A stretch of 56,849 bases of DNA from UBA60 sp964587885 (GTDB lineage: Archaea > Thermoplasmatota > Poseidoniia > Poseidoniales > Poseidoniaceae). A program made the translations under genes and the position numbers. The notes under the pieces were generated by a model. That model searched no databases. It was given only the letters and a program-made list of their open reading frames with translations, and had not been told where the DNA came from. Position 1 is the first letter of the stretch; the number at the start of each line of letters is the position of its first letter. Positions 8,224-16,690 of this stretch are shown piece after piece. Location of the stretch: assembly GCA_964587885.1 (NCBI GenBank), contig CAZPME010000013.1:1-56849 (forward strand), in the 5' to 3' direction.

Positions 8224-9069
8224 TCATTCACTTCCGATAAAATCAATAGATTCGACATCAAAATCGGGTGATATCATGCCAATTTTCTGCCCCTCTTGTA
8301 AGAATAATTTGACACTTTCACGCCCATCTTCACCATAATCAATTGTCCGCTCGTTTACATACATACTTACGAATTCACGATTCGTATCGTCATCAATTCC
8401 GCGACCCCATTTTTTAGCAAATTCCAGTGCTTGGTCGGGGTTTGCAAGCGCATGTTCAATCGACTTCTTGGTATCTCCACTTATTTGCCTAATCATTGAT
8501 TCACCCAAATCACGGCGTACAACATTTCCACCTAGTGGCATTGGTAAACCTCCAGTTCTTTCACCCCACCATTTGCCAAGATCAAGGAGCACATTCAGGT
8601 CATGTTCAACATAAGTCAATTGCCCTTCATGAATAATCAATCCGGATGAGAATTCGTTATCCAACAAGCGCGGTATGATTTCATCAAATGGTACGATTAC
8701 AACATTTACATCACCCCAAGCCAATCTTAATCCTAAATAGGCACTTGTTTTTAGACCAGGTATTGCTATTGGCAGATTTTTAGCCTGATCAATAGTTAGG
8801 CCTTGTTTGGCAACGACCATTGGACCATATCCCTCACCCATACTCGCTCCGCAATTCATTAATGCATAGGAAGTGGAAATCTCTGGATATGCGTGAATTG
8901 ACACCGCACTCACTTCCAAATCAACTGCCAATGCTCGCTTGTTTAGAGTCTCGATGTCTTGGAGTTGGTGAACATATGTGAGATTTTTTGTATCGAATGC
9001 CCCGGTAGTTAGAGCATGGAACATGAATGCATCATCGGGGTCTGGCGAATGTCCAATTCTAATCTCCAT
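8224..9069 (-). CDS. mqnD: 1,4-dihydroxy-6-naphthoate synthase (futalosine pathway)
   Basis: Periplasmic-binding-protein-like enzyme that converts cyclic dehypoxanthinyl futalosine to 1,4-dihydroxy-6-naphthoate for menaquinone. 281 residues from ATG 9069, which places the diagnostic IRIGHSPDPDDAFMFHAL at the very N-terminus as in the family. Later motifs include VSAVSIHAYP, GYGPMVVAK, LIIHEGQLTY and a GG-PMPLGGN loop. An in-frame ATG at 9138 would add 23 untypical residues. Other pathway genes in the window are mqnA and mqnE; mqnB and mqnC are not here. A TATA-like TATATTTTATCC (minus strand, ~9151-9162) lies upstream. Confidence 0.9.
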   Translation of the reverse strand: MEIRIGHSPDPDDAFMFHALTTGAFDTKNLTYVHQLQDIETLNKRALAVDLEVSAVSIHAYPEISTSYALMNCGASMGEGYGPMVVAKQGLTIDQAKNLPIAIPGLKTSAYLGLRLAWGDVNVVIVPFDEIIPRLLDNEFSSGLIIHEGQLTYVEHDLNVLLDLGKWWGERTGGLPMPLGGNVVRRDLGESMIRQISGDTKKSIEHALANPDQALEFAKKWGRGIDDDTNREFVSMYVNERTIDYGEDGRESVKLFLQEGQKIGMISPDFDVESIDFIGSE

Positions 9070-9150
9070 AATTGACCCCACGTACAGTCTTGGGCGATGG
9101 CGTGCCGTTCTCAAACCCTTGCATTGGATTGTTTCCATGTAATGGCGCGA

Positions 9151-9180
9151 GGATAAAATATAGAAAATGCTCTATAAAGG
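9151..9180. promoter_or_regulatory. Divergent promoter region of mqnD and the secreted beta-propeller gene
   Basis: Contains GGATAAAATATAG (9151-9163), which reads TATATTTTATCC on the minus strand, and CTATAAAGG (9172-9180) on the plus strand. A TATA at ~9173-9178 would put plus-strand transcription start at about 9200, matching the ATG chosen for the propeller gene (leaderless). Confidence 0.5.
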
Positions 9181-9199
9181 TAGGGCGAATGGAGTATTA

Positions 9200-11548
9200 A
9201 TGGAAATGGGAGGCCGACCTCGAAGCAGAGCGGCATTGACAATTTCAGCATTATTCATATTGGTTGTTTTTACCGCCCCTATTAGTGCCGGAGCAGACGC
9301 CTCTTCTGGCTTAGCCCTTTCTGGTTTTATTGATAGTCCCGACATTACCGGTGAGTCACATTCGGTCACATATTCTCCCGACGGAGAATTAGTTGCAGCC
9401 GGATATTCGACGGGCCTCGCCGTGTATAATTCAACTACTCGTGAATTAGTACAGTCGGTGGCACTAAATGATGCAGTATATGATATTGAATTTTCTGAAA
9501 GTGGTGAGTTTTTAGCCGCTGGCTTACGAAGTCTTGAATCGCATCAAAAATCCGTAGTACTCCTTAGTAAGGATACTGGATGGAATGTAATATCTGACTC
9601 GCATGGTTCTAAGCGTGTCGATGCAGTTACAATCTCTCCTAATTCCAAATATGTGGCAATAACTGGAATATCTAGTAGCATTATAGAATACAATTCTAGC
9701 GATTTTAGCGAATCAGTAACTTATGATGGATCACATTCCGACAAGGTTACGTGTGTATCATACAATAGAAATTCAAGTGTGATTCTCAGTGGTGGCGAAG
9801 GCGGGAGGTTGGTAAGTTGGCAGCGTAATGATGGTTCTAGTACATTACTGTATCATCAGGAGTCTTCTGGGATTACCGATTGTGCATTTTCACCAGCAGA
9901 CAATAGTTATGCGTCGCTTTCAAATGTCGGTAAGTTGCAAATTTATTCACCATATGGGGAATTAGAACATTCAGCCGATTTAACCCAAGCAACTAAAATA
10001 AAATGGTCAAATAATGGGTTGCGTCTTTTTGTTGTCCAAACAATTGGAGCTACCTTGATTAAGTCGTATTCTAAGACAGTGGATACGTGGACGGAAAACA
10101 GTATCACAAGCATCGGCCATTTAGTATCTGATTTTGATATTTCATCTGATTATTCAGCCATTATTACTGCCACAGAAACCCGCCATGTAGCAGAATACAA
10201 GGAATCCTATACGCCGCTATATTATGGAACTGCTGGACTTGATACAGATGGTGATGGAGTGCCTAACGATTTCGATGAGGATGATGATGGAGACGGAATT
10301 GTTGACAAGTGGGATATCAGTTGCAGCGGCGGAATTTCTTGCTCAACTAATCCTAATCCTTCGCTGCTAAGGAATCTTAGAATCATTATTTCAGAAGAAG
10401 AGGTTACTATTTTCGACACAGTACTGCTGACTTCGGATGATAGTGCGGCATTGCGAAACATAACTGCTATGAGCATAGCCGATGATGTTTATCTTAGTGA
10501 TCAAGAAGCATATCGTGTTGCGGATGCTCTTTGCCTCAATATTATAGATGATGATTTAATAGATGATTGGCAAGCAAAATTAAAGGTAGAAGGGTCTTCA
10601 TTATCGGACGGTGTCGTTGATTGCACTAGTACTGCAGGATTAAGAGGTGCTAGCTTAAGCGATTTCGACACTCGCATTCGTTTCAGTGTCTTTACAACAT
10701 TTAAATTGAGTTCTAGCCCGATAACGCCTTACAATATAACAATCAGTGGAACTGTCCCTTTACCTAGCGGTAGTGTTGCGAGAATTGCACCCCTTTACCC
10801 AGTACTAATCGAGGTGAGTGCACATGGCTCAGATGATTTCGATGTACAATGGGAGAATAATGTCGAGGGAATTACAATATTTGTCGATAAAGCAAAGCCA
10901 GTTGAATTATCTTCTTTCCAAGCAGCGATACAATTTTTACTCGATAATCTAATTTGGAGTATTCCCCTAACTATTGTATTGGTTATGGGACTAATTGCTC
11001 TTATTAGGAAACGAAATTCTAGCATGTTAAATATTGACAGTATAGATGATGAATATGATGATTACGATGAATATGAAGAGGAAACTGAAGAGGTTGCTAG
11101 TGGTAGGGAAATGTGGCGCTCCGATGAGGGTGCCGAGCCGCCCAAACCGCGACAAGGCCCACCACCTTCAAAGCGGCAAAGATTGTCTTCCGATCCAGTT
11201 ATGAAGGCCAAAAAACGAAGGGCTGCTTCATATTCTATCCCTTCAGATTCAAAGCGAATAAGATTAGATATGCACCAAGCATCCGTAGAAGAAGAGCCTA
11301 GCGAATGGGATTATGGTTGGGATGCGACTTATGATGACTCAGTGGAAGAATATGGTTACGCTGAAGTGGCTACACCAACGGTAAAGAAGGTAAAGGTTGC
11401 CAAAAAGCCATTGGTTAAAGAAGAGAAGAAGCGTAGAACAGCAAAACGCAAAAAGTCAAAAAAGAAGAAAAAGGCTACGTCTAAAGATGAAGAAGACGTG
11501 ATGTCTTCAGCACTGGATAAATTGGTTTCAAAGAACGAAGATGATTAA
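9200..11548 (+). CDS. Secreted WD40-like beta-propeller protein with TM anchor and Lys-rich tail
   Basis: 782 residues from ATG 9200, preceded by GGAG at 9191 and a TATA box ~25 nt upstream; an ATG at 9167 would precede the likely transcription start. A signal peptide (ALTISALFILVVF, ending near SAGADA) is followed by ~300 residues of WD40/propeller blades with repeated VTYSPDGELVA-, IEFSESGEFLA-like strands. A Ca2+-binding type III repeat (DTDGDGVPNDFDEDDDGDG) comes next, then a second domain. A TM helix at about residue 590 (SIPLTIVLVMGLIALI) ends in RKR, giving an intracellular tail: acidic, then very rich in Lys (KKRRTAKRKKSKKKKK). It overlaps mqnA tail to tail by 4 bp (TTAA). Function unknown; a surface sensor is plausible. 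Confidence 0.8.
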   Translation: MEMGGRPRSRAALTISALFILVVFTAPISAGADASSGLALSGFIDSPDITGESHSVTYSPDGELVAAGYSTGLAVYNSTTRELVQSVALNDAVYDIEFSESGEFLAAGLRSLESHQKSVVLLSKDTGWNVISDSHGSKRVDAVTISPNSKYVAITGISSSIIEYNSSDFSESVTYDGSHSDKVTCVSYNRNSSVILSGGEGGRLVSWQRNDGSSTLLYHQESSGITDCAFSPADNSYASLSNVGKLQIYSPYGELEHSADLTQATKIKWSNNGLRLFVVQTIGATLIKSYSKTVDTWTENSITSIGHLVSDFDISSDYSAIITATETRHVAEYKESYTPLYYGTAGLDTDGDGVPNDFDEDDDGDGIVDKWDISCSGGISCSTNPNPSLLRNLRIIISEEEVTIFDTVLLTSDDSAALRNITAMSIADDVYLSDQEAYRVADALCLNIIDDDLIDDWQAKLKVEGSSLSDGVVDCTSTAGLRGASLSDFDTRIRFSVFTTFKLSSSPITPYNITISGTVPLPSGSVARIAPLYPVLIEVSAHGSDDFDVQWENNVEGITIFVDKAKPVELSSFQAAIQFLLDNLIWSIPLTIVLVMGLIALIRKRNSSMLNIDSIDDEYDDYDEYEEETEEVASGREMWRSDEGAEPPKPRQGPPPSKRQRLSSDPVMKAKKRRAASYSIPSDSKRIRLDMHQASVEEEPSEWDYGWDATYDDSVEEYGYAEVATPTVKKVKVAKKPLVKEEKKRRTAKRKKSKKKKKATSKDEEDVMSSALDKLVSKNEDD

Positions 11549-12348
11549 GGCTCAAAAAAAGTCGGCTCATCTTCCACGCCACATACCTCGCTGAGAAATC
11601 TTTTCAATCCTGCAACTTCTTCATCAAACATGTTGTTAGATACCTTGGAGAAATATTTTTCAATTCGAATAGCCGAAAATTTACTTCTTTCTGCACTCCG
11701 GGCAACAACATATTCTCGATGTTTGACATCAGAGAATTTATTTTGGGCCTTTAGTAGGTCCTGTAACGCCTCAGCTAAATATTCTGCAGGAGAATCTCTG
11801 CGGGCGGCAAATACCCCGAAAACCATCGGCAATCCTGATTGGTCAAACCATTCTTGCCCTAAATCCATTTGCACTAAATGTGGATTTCTTATTGCTTCAT
11901 CTAATGCCCGATCACCAATTAACAGTGCACCGTCAGCGCGTTCAAGCATTTTACTCAAATCAGGACCCATTTCCACTGCTCGGGGGGAGATGCCGTGTAA
12001 GCCTAACAAATACATCAACAATCGACGCGAAGTGGCGCTATCAGATGGTAATGCAATATCACGCATTTCAGCGATAGGCCTTGTCCCGAAAAGCAGCACA
12101 CTACCCACTTCTCCTCGGCTGGAAATTCCGATATTTGGTAATAGGATTAAATCGTCATAATGTTTAGCATAATCTGCTGAAGGAATCGATGCGACCAAGC
12201 AATCTCCTCTCAGCAAATGTCCTGTTAGCCATGCTGGTGGTGCAGGGAGGATGTTCCAACTCTCATCCAGGCCCTCAAATATTGGGTCACAATTTAGAAA
12301 AACAACTCTGCCAAGAGTTTTGGTCCATTGTTGTCGTACTTTGCCCAT
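11545..12348 (-). CDS. mqnA: Chorismate dehydratase (futalosine pathway)
   Basis: Converts chorismate to 3-[(1-carboxyvinyl)oxy]benzoate, the entry step of futalosine menaquinone synthesis. 267 residues, PBP-like fold. Family words: VVFLNCDPIFEGL (equivalent to YLNxxPL..GL), DCLVASIPSADYAKH, LLPNIGISSRGEVGSVLLF (GPVxSV type), SATSRRL (SxTS), GALLIGDRAL and a W-F..GLPMVFGVFAAR segment. The ATG at 12348 lies 4 nt after the mqnE stop, so the two are one operon. Family resemblance is clear but divergent, so a misassigned MqnA paralogue is possible. Confidence 0.85.
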   Translation of the reverse strand: MGKVRQQWTKTLGRVVFLNCDPIFEGLDESWNILPAPPAWLTGHLLRGDCLVASIPSADYAKHYDDLILLPNIGISSRGEVGSVLLFGTRPIAEMRDIALPSDSATSRRLLMYLLGLHGISPRAVEMGPDLSKMLERADGALLIGDRALDEAIRNPHLVQMDLGQEWFDQSGLPMVFGVFAARRDSPAEYLAEALQDLLKAQNKFSDVKHREYVVARSAERSKFSAIRIEKYFSKVSNNMFDEEVAGLKRFLSEVCGVEDEPTFFEP

Positions 12349-12352
12349 ATTC

Positions 12353-13561
12353 TCACAATGCCATTGGTAAACGCTTATGGATGGGCTCGGGAACATCATA
12401 TTCAGTAAATTTGGTGTATCTTGTATTTCGCTGAACTGGAATACAACCTGCACCTCGAATCAAGCGTGATAAATCGTCTAAACTATGAGTAAGGGGGGTT
12501 GTTGAGCCAGCTAGATGCATTATTGATTCTTGCTGCACAGTGCCATCAATATCATCGGCTCCGTAACGCAGAGCCAATTCAGCAATTCCATCACCTATAT
12601 TCATACGATAGGCCTTGATATGAGGGATATTATCTAACATTATTCTACTGACTGCGATGACACGTAGAATTTCACTACCACTGGCTAATTGAGCTTGGGG
12701 TAGGCGGCTTGAATCCGGCAGGTATGGATAAGGGACAAAGCACTGAAATCCTTCAGATTTTTCCTGTAAATCTCGCAGTGAAAGCAGATGTTTTACTCGG
12801 TGACTAGAATTTTCAATCGTGCCAAATAGCATTGTACAATTTGTAGGAATTCCCAATTTGTGGGCTGTGTGATGAATATCAAGGTATTCTTGCGATGACT
12901 CCTTCCCGCGACAAATAACATCTCTAATTTCATCATCCAATATTTCGGCACCGCCACCAGGTAATGAATCCAATCCTGCCGAATGCAATCGAGAAAGAAT
13001 TTCCTCAACTGTCAAATCACTCTGAGTTGCGAGATGCTTTATTTCAACAGCAGTTAATGCCTTAATTTGAAGTGAGGGGAATTTTGATTTGCACATACTG
13101 AACAGTTTTTCGTAGTGCTCAACTTTCCATTTAGGATGAAGGCCGCCAACTGAATGAACTTCATCAACAAAATCAGCATAGCGGCCAACTTCAGCAAGAT
13201 AGTCTTCAACTGACATTGCATATGCATCCTTTTCCTTGGGGCTCCTGCGAAAGGCGCAAAATTTGCAGGCCAAAACACAAATATTTGTTTGATTAACATG
13301 GACATTATGATTAAAAAATGCATTATCTCCAAATCTTGACTGCTTAATCATATCAGCCAATTGGCCGATTGAATTGAGGTTAGGGTATCTGAACAAAAAT
13401 AATCCATCTTCAATAGATAATCGTTCACTTGTAGCGATCTTGTTGGCGATGTTAGATAAATCTGGGTGAATGCCACCAGTAGCAAAAAGATTAGCGAAAT
13501 GCTCACGCCAATCGTTTCTTGACCCGGCGAATTTCGCCTCTTTTGACAAGCCTTGATACAT
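12353..13561 (-). CDS. mqnE: Aminodeoxyfutalosine synthase (radical SAM)
   Basis: Radical SAM enzyme joining the MqnA product and SAM to give aminodeoxyfutalosine. 402 residues. The 4Fe-4S ligands are Cys95, Cys99 and Cys102 in NICVLACKFCAF. Further signatures are EVHSVGGLHP, LDSLPGGGAEI and the MqnE-type NCTMLFGTIE. MqnC has a different cluster context and lacks that last word, which favours MqnE. The final ~40 residues are family typical (GAGCIPVQRNT-Y). It is first in the mqnE-mqnA pair and 45 nt downstream of the P-type ATPase stop on the same strand. Confidence 0.88.
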   Translation of the reverse strand: MYQGLSKEAKFAGSRNDWREHFANLFATGGIHPDLSNIANKIATSERLSIEDGLFLFRYPNLNSIGQLADMIKQSRFGDNAFFNHNVHVNQTNICVLACKFCAFRRSPKEKDAYAMSVEDYLAEVGRYADFVDEVHSVGGLHPKWKVEHYEKLFSMCKSKFPSLQIKALTAVEIKHLATQSDLTVEEILSRLHSAGLDSLPGGGAEILDDEIRDVICRGKESSQEYLDIHHTAHKLGIPTNCTMLFGTIENSSHRVKHLLSLRDLQEKSEGFQCFVPYPYLPDSSRLPQAQLASGSEILRVIAVSRIMLDNIPHIKAYRMNIGDGIAELALRYGADDIDGTVQQESIMHLAGSTTPLTHSLDDLSRLIRGAGCIPVQRNTRYTKFTEYDVPEPIHKRLPMAL

Positions 13562-13606
13562 GCGCTCAAACGGGCGAAATATTTCGCCGCTATGATGGTT
13601 CGCAAT

Positions 13607-16558
13607 CTACTTCCCGATTAATTTACCCGGCTTCAAGAAGTCAAGGAAAAAGATTTTTCGGAATTCTTCAAACCAAAATACGACTGATGCTACGGCTGGT
13701 AGTACAATCCATGATTCCCAAGGCAACACAGTAGTATGGAGTAATTTTCCTAGTTGGACATCAATAAATGGAATATTTTGTTCTGCACCTTGCACGAATA
13801 GTACCAATAACGCGGCGCTAATTATAATGGAAACATTGATTGCCTTATTTGAAAATACTCCAAGTCTGAATATTGAATTATTACTACTGCGGCAATTCAA
13901 GACATTGAATAATTGGAATATGATGAATACAGAAAATGCTGCGGTGCGCGCCTGTGCAAAACTAGACTCGGCATATTGTTCCCATTGTTCAGCATCACAA
14001 GTTACTTCACCAGAGCCATCAAAATAGAACACTAATTGGCCATTGAAAGGATTGATGAATTCATTACCGTCTTTGTAGGTAAATGGCTTAGTACAAGTCT
14101 CTGATGAAGTCAAATGGCCATCCGAGACGTAGAATATTGCTAATGTGCCAATTACCATTATTGCTCCTAGATAGAATATCAATCCCATATCCTTGAGATC
14201 GGGCAACCCTTCATCAGTAGCGCGCGGAGGTATATTCATTACTGCTCCATGCCGCTTTTCGACGCCCAAAGCAACAGCAGGGGGGCCATCCATCAGGATG
14301 TTAATTACGAGAATTTGTGTAGCTGTTAACGGCAACTCCCATTGGAAAACAAATGTTGACAGGATGATTAAAGCAACTGCAGCAACATTCGTCGAAATCT
14401 GATAACGGACGAAATTGCGTATATTATTGAATATTTTTCGTCCTTCCTCAACTGCCTTTACAATGTTAGCAAAGTTATCATCTTGCAATACCATGTCAGC
14501 AGAATCCTTAGCAACATCAGTCCCTGCAATACCCATTGCAATGCCGATATTAGCACGCGTGAGTGCAGGTGCATCATTCACACCATCTCCCGTCATAGCA
14601 ACGACATGTCCTCTATTTTGTAGAGATGATACAATGCGCATTTTTTCATCGGGCGTCACGCGCGAGAAAATACTACACTCTTCAACATTATTTTCTAAGT
14701 CTTCATCAGTCATTCCTAGGAGTTCCTTGCCACTGATAATCGCGTGTGAATCCTCGCAGATGTCCAACTCCGTTCCGATAGCATGAGCAGTCGTACTCTG
14801 ATCTCCAGTGATCATTTTCACCTGGATCCCAGCTCGTTTGCATATCGCGATTGCATCAAATACCTCATCTCTTGGTGGATCATTAATTCCAACTAGACCT
14901 AGAAGAATGAGATCTTTCTCAACAAGTTCCATCTCATCTAGATTAATCCCCTTGGGTATTTTTCTAGCGGCTAATGTAATCACCCGCATTGCATTAGAAG
15001 CACATTCACGGTTTGCTTCGTCTAATAAATCCAAGTCATATTGGGTAATCGGTACGATTTCATTATCTACTATTTTATGCGTGAACAATTCACTCATCAT
15101 TCCACCAGCACCTTTCACCAATAACCACTCATCACCTTCCCATTGGTGAAGAACCGACATTCTTTTTCGCGTAGCATCGAAGAAGTATTCGAATTGTCGC
15201 GGATTCCTAATTCCATGCTTGGCTACATCGCCAACTATTTTCCAACCCATTACCGCGCAGGCCGAATCGGTCGGGTTTCCGATTGCCGACCAATGCCCAT
15301 CCTCATCCTTGAAAATTCTACTATTGTGGCAAAGGGCAAGGCAACTTGTTGCCAGTCGAAAATCCAATCGTGAGGATAGGTTTGAAAGCCCATCCTCATC
15401 AAGTATCCCATCCGGGCCCATCAACCCTCCCTCTTCGGGGTTGAATCCACTGCCGGAAACTCCCCAAGAATCTCCCGAAAGGAAAAATGTTCGAACAGTC
15501 ATCTGATTCTTTGTCAATGTACCTGTCTTGTCGGTGCAAATAACAGTAGTAGAGCCAAGGGTTTCGACAGCCTTCATTCTCCTTACAATTGCTTTGTGAC
15601 GCGCCATGTTGCGCATTCCCAAAGAGAGTGTAATTACCAAAATTATAGGCAAACCCTCAGGTACAATAGCAACAAATATTGCTATTGCGATCATAAATTG
15701 CTCAACCGCAACTTCTAGTAATGATTCAGAACTTTCACTAACATATGCAAAGGCCATGTTCAATGTCACTAATAGGACAGCTACGACAAGTGCAACCAAT
15801 CCGAGAAATTTCCCCAATGATTCCAATTTAACTTCAAGTGGTGTTTTAGGAGTTTCAGTAGACGATATCCCGCTGGCGATTTGACCCAATTCAGTATTCA
15901 TGCCCGTTTTTACAACTACGCCAAGCGCTCTTCCTCTAGACACGACAGTTCCCATGAATGCCATGCTATATTGATCTCCTAGCAAAGCGCGCTGGCTAAC
16001 AGGCTCGGTTTGTTTATTCACCGTTAGAGACTCGCCGGTTAGAGAAGATTCGTCGCATTTGAATTGATAGACTTCGATTAATCTAATGTCGGCTGGAATA
16101 TTTAGTCCTTCTTTGAGTTTAACGATATCTCCGGGGACTAAATCCGTAGTGTTTAATTCGACATCAACGCCATTCCTAACTGCAACACAAGACGAGACAG
16201 CCATCTTTTTTAGCGCCCCCATAGCCATTTCGGCCTGCTCCTCTTGCCAATAGCCAAATACTGCATTTGCAGTGAGTACAAGGCCGATAAAAATTGCATC
16301 TCCTGGTTTATCAGGATGGATTATCAAAGCTATAACAGCAGCAGCAATCAACAAGAAAATCAAAGGATCGTTGAACTGGCTTACAAAACGTATCCATTTA
16401 GGGGTTGATGGTGGCTCGACGAGTTCATTTGAGCCATACTTTTCCCTAAGCGATTCAACACTCTCATCATTTAGGCCTTCTATACTAGTAGAAAACGTCT
16501 TGAGAACTTCTTCAGTTTTAGAAGAATGCCAAGATTTGGTAACGGGGTCAACGGCCAT
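13607..16558 (-). CDS. P-type cation ATPase, Ca2+-transporter (P2) type
   Basis: 983-residue ion pump. In order: N-terminal cation-ATPase domain (~15-80), TGES actuator loop at 174-177, PEGLP in M4 at 300-304, phosphorylation motif CTDKTGTLTKNQM with Asp343, nucleotide-binding domain with the KGAGGMM word, hinge TGDGVNDAPALTRA, and M6 NILMDGPPAVALG. PEGLP plus an N..D pair in M6 is typical of P2A/P2B Ca2+ (SERCA/PMCA-like) pumps; Na+/K+-type specificity cannot be excluded. The C-terminal region has four further TM segments with a ~60-residue polar extracytoplasmic loop. A CAGTATAG element 26 nt upstream of the ATG implies a leaderless transcript. Confidence 0.92.
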   Translation of the reverse strand: MAVDPVTKSWHSSKTEEVLKTFSTSIEGLNDESVESLREKYGSNELVEPPSTPKWIRFVSQFNDPLIFLLIAAAVIALIIHPDKPGDAIFIGLVLTANAVFGYWQEEQAEMAMGALKKMAVSSCVAVRNGVDVELNTTDLVPGDIVKLKEGLNIPADIRLIEVYQFKCDESSLTGESLTVNKQTEPVSQRALLGDQYSMAFMGTVVSRGRALGVVVKTGMNTELGQIASGISSTETPKTPLEVKLESLGKFLGLVALVVAVLLVTLNMAFAYVSESSESLLEVAVEQFMIAIAIFVAIVPEGLPIILVITLSLGMRNMARHKAIVRRMKAVETLGSTTVICTDKTGTLTKNQMTVRTFFLSGDSWGVSGSGFNPEEGGLMGPDGILDEDGLSNLSSRLDFRLATSCLALCHNSRIFKDEDGHWSAIGNPTDSACAVMGWKIVGDVAKHGIRNPRQFEYFFDATRKRMSVLHQWEGDEWLLVKGAGGMMSELFTHKIVDNEIVPITQYDLDLLDEANRECASNAMRVITLAARKIPKGINLDEMELVEKDLILLGLVGINDPPRDEVFDAIAICKRAGIQVKMITGDQSTTAHAIGTELDICEDSHAIISGKELLGMTDEDLENNVEECSIFSRVTPDEKMRIVSSLQNRGHVVAMTGDGVNDAPALTRANIGIAMGIAGTDVAKDSADMVLQDDNFANIVKAVEEGRKIFNNIRNFVRYQISTNVAAVALIILSTFVFQWELPLTATQILVINILMDGPPAVALGVEKRHGAVMNIPPRATDEGLPDLKDMGLIFYLGAIMVIGTLAIFYVSDGHLTSSETCTKPFTYKDGNEFINPFNGQLVFYFDGSGEVTCDAEQWEQYAESSFAQARTAAFSVFIIFQLFNVLNCRSSNNSIFRLGVFSNKAINVSIIISAALLVLFVQGAEQNIPFIDVQLGKLLHTTVLPWESWIVLPAVASVVFWFEEFRKIFFLDFLKPGKLIGK

Positions 16559-16581
16559 ATTGAGTCCACAAGTGCTTCGCG

Positions 16582-16590
16582 GCTATACTG
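16582..16590 (-). promoter_or_regulatory. TATA-like box of the P-type ATPase gene
   Basis: CAGTATAGC on the minus strand, centred ~27 nt upstream of ATG 16558. That is the spacing for an archaeal leaderless start. Confidence 0.5.
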
Positions 16591-16642
16591 AGAGTTCTAA
16601 AGGTAAACTGTGGGATATCCCGCACACAAGCCGCATTTTCTG

Positions 16643-16652
16643 TGTTTTATAG
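16643..16652 (+). promoter_or_regulatory. TATA-like box of the OPT transporter gene
   Basis: TTTTATAG, about 44 nt before the GTG at 16691, giving a predicted transcript start near 16674 and a leader of about 17 nt. Confidence 0.4.
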
Positions 16653-16690
16653 ACCGCATAATTCACAAGCGGGACACTATTCGCCAAGGC

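Noticed and set aside
9167..9199. Upstream ATG for the secreted propeller protein
   Set aside because: Precedes the likely transcript start, and the signal peptide is complete from ATG 9200.
10234..10310. Asp-rich repeat as a possible DNA-level repeat
   Set aside because: The GAT-rich run encodes a Ca2+-binding TSP3-like loop; it is a protein-level repeat, not a tandem DNA element.
14415..14786. Open frame antisense to the P-type ATPase
   Set aside because: Lies over the conserved GDGVNDAP region of the ATPase and has no independent start signal.
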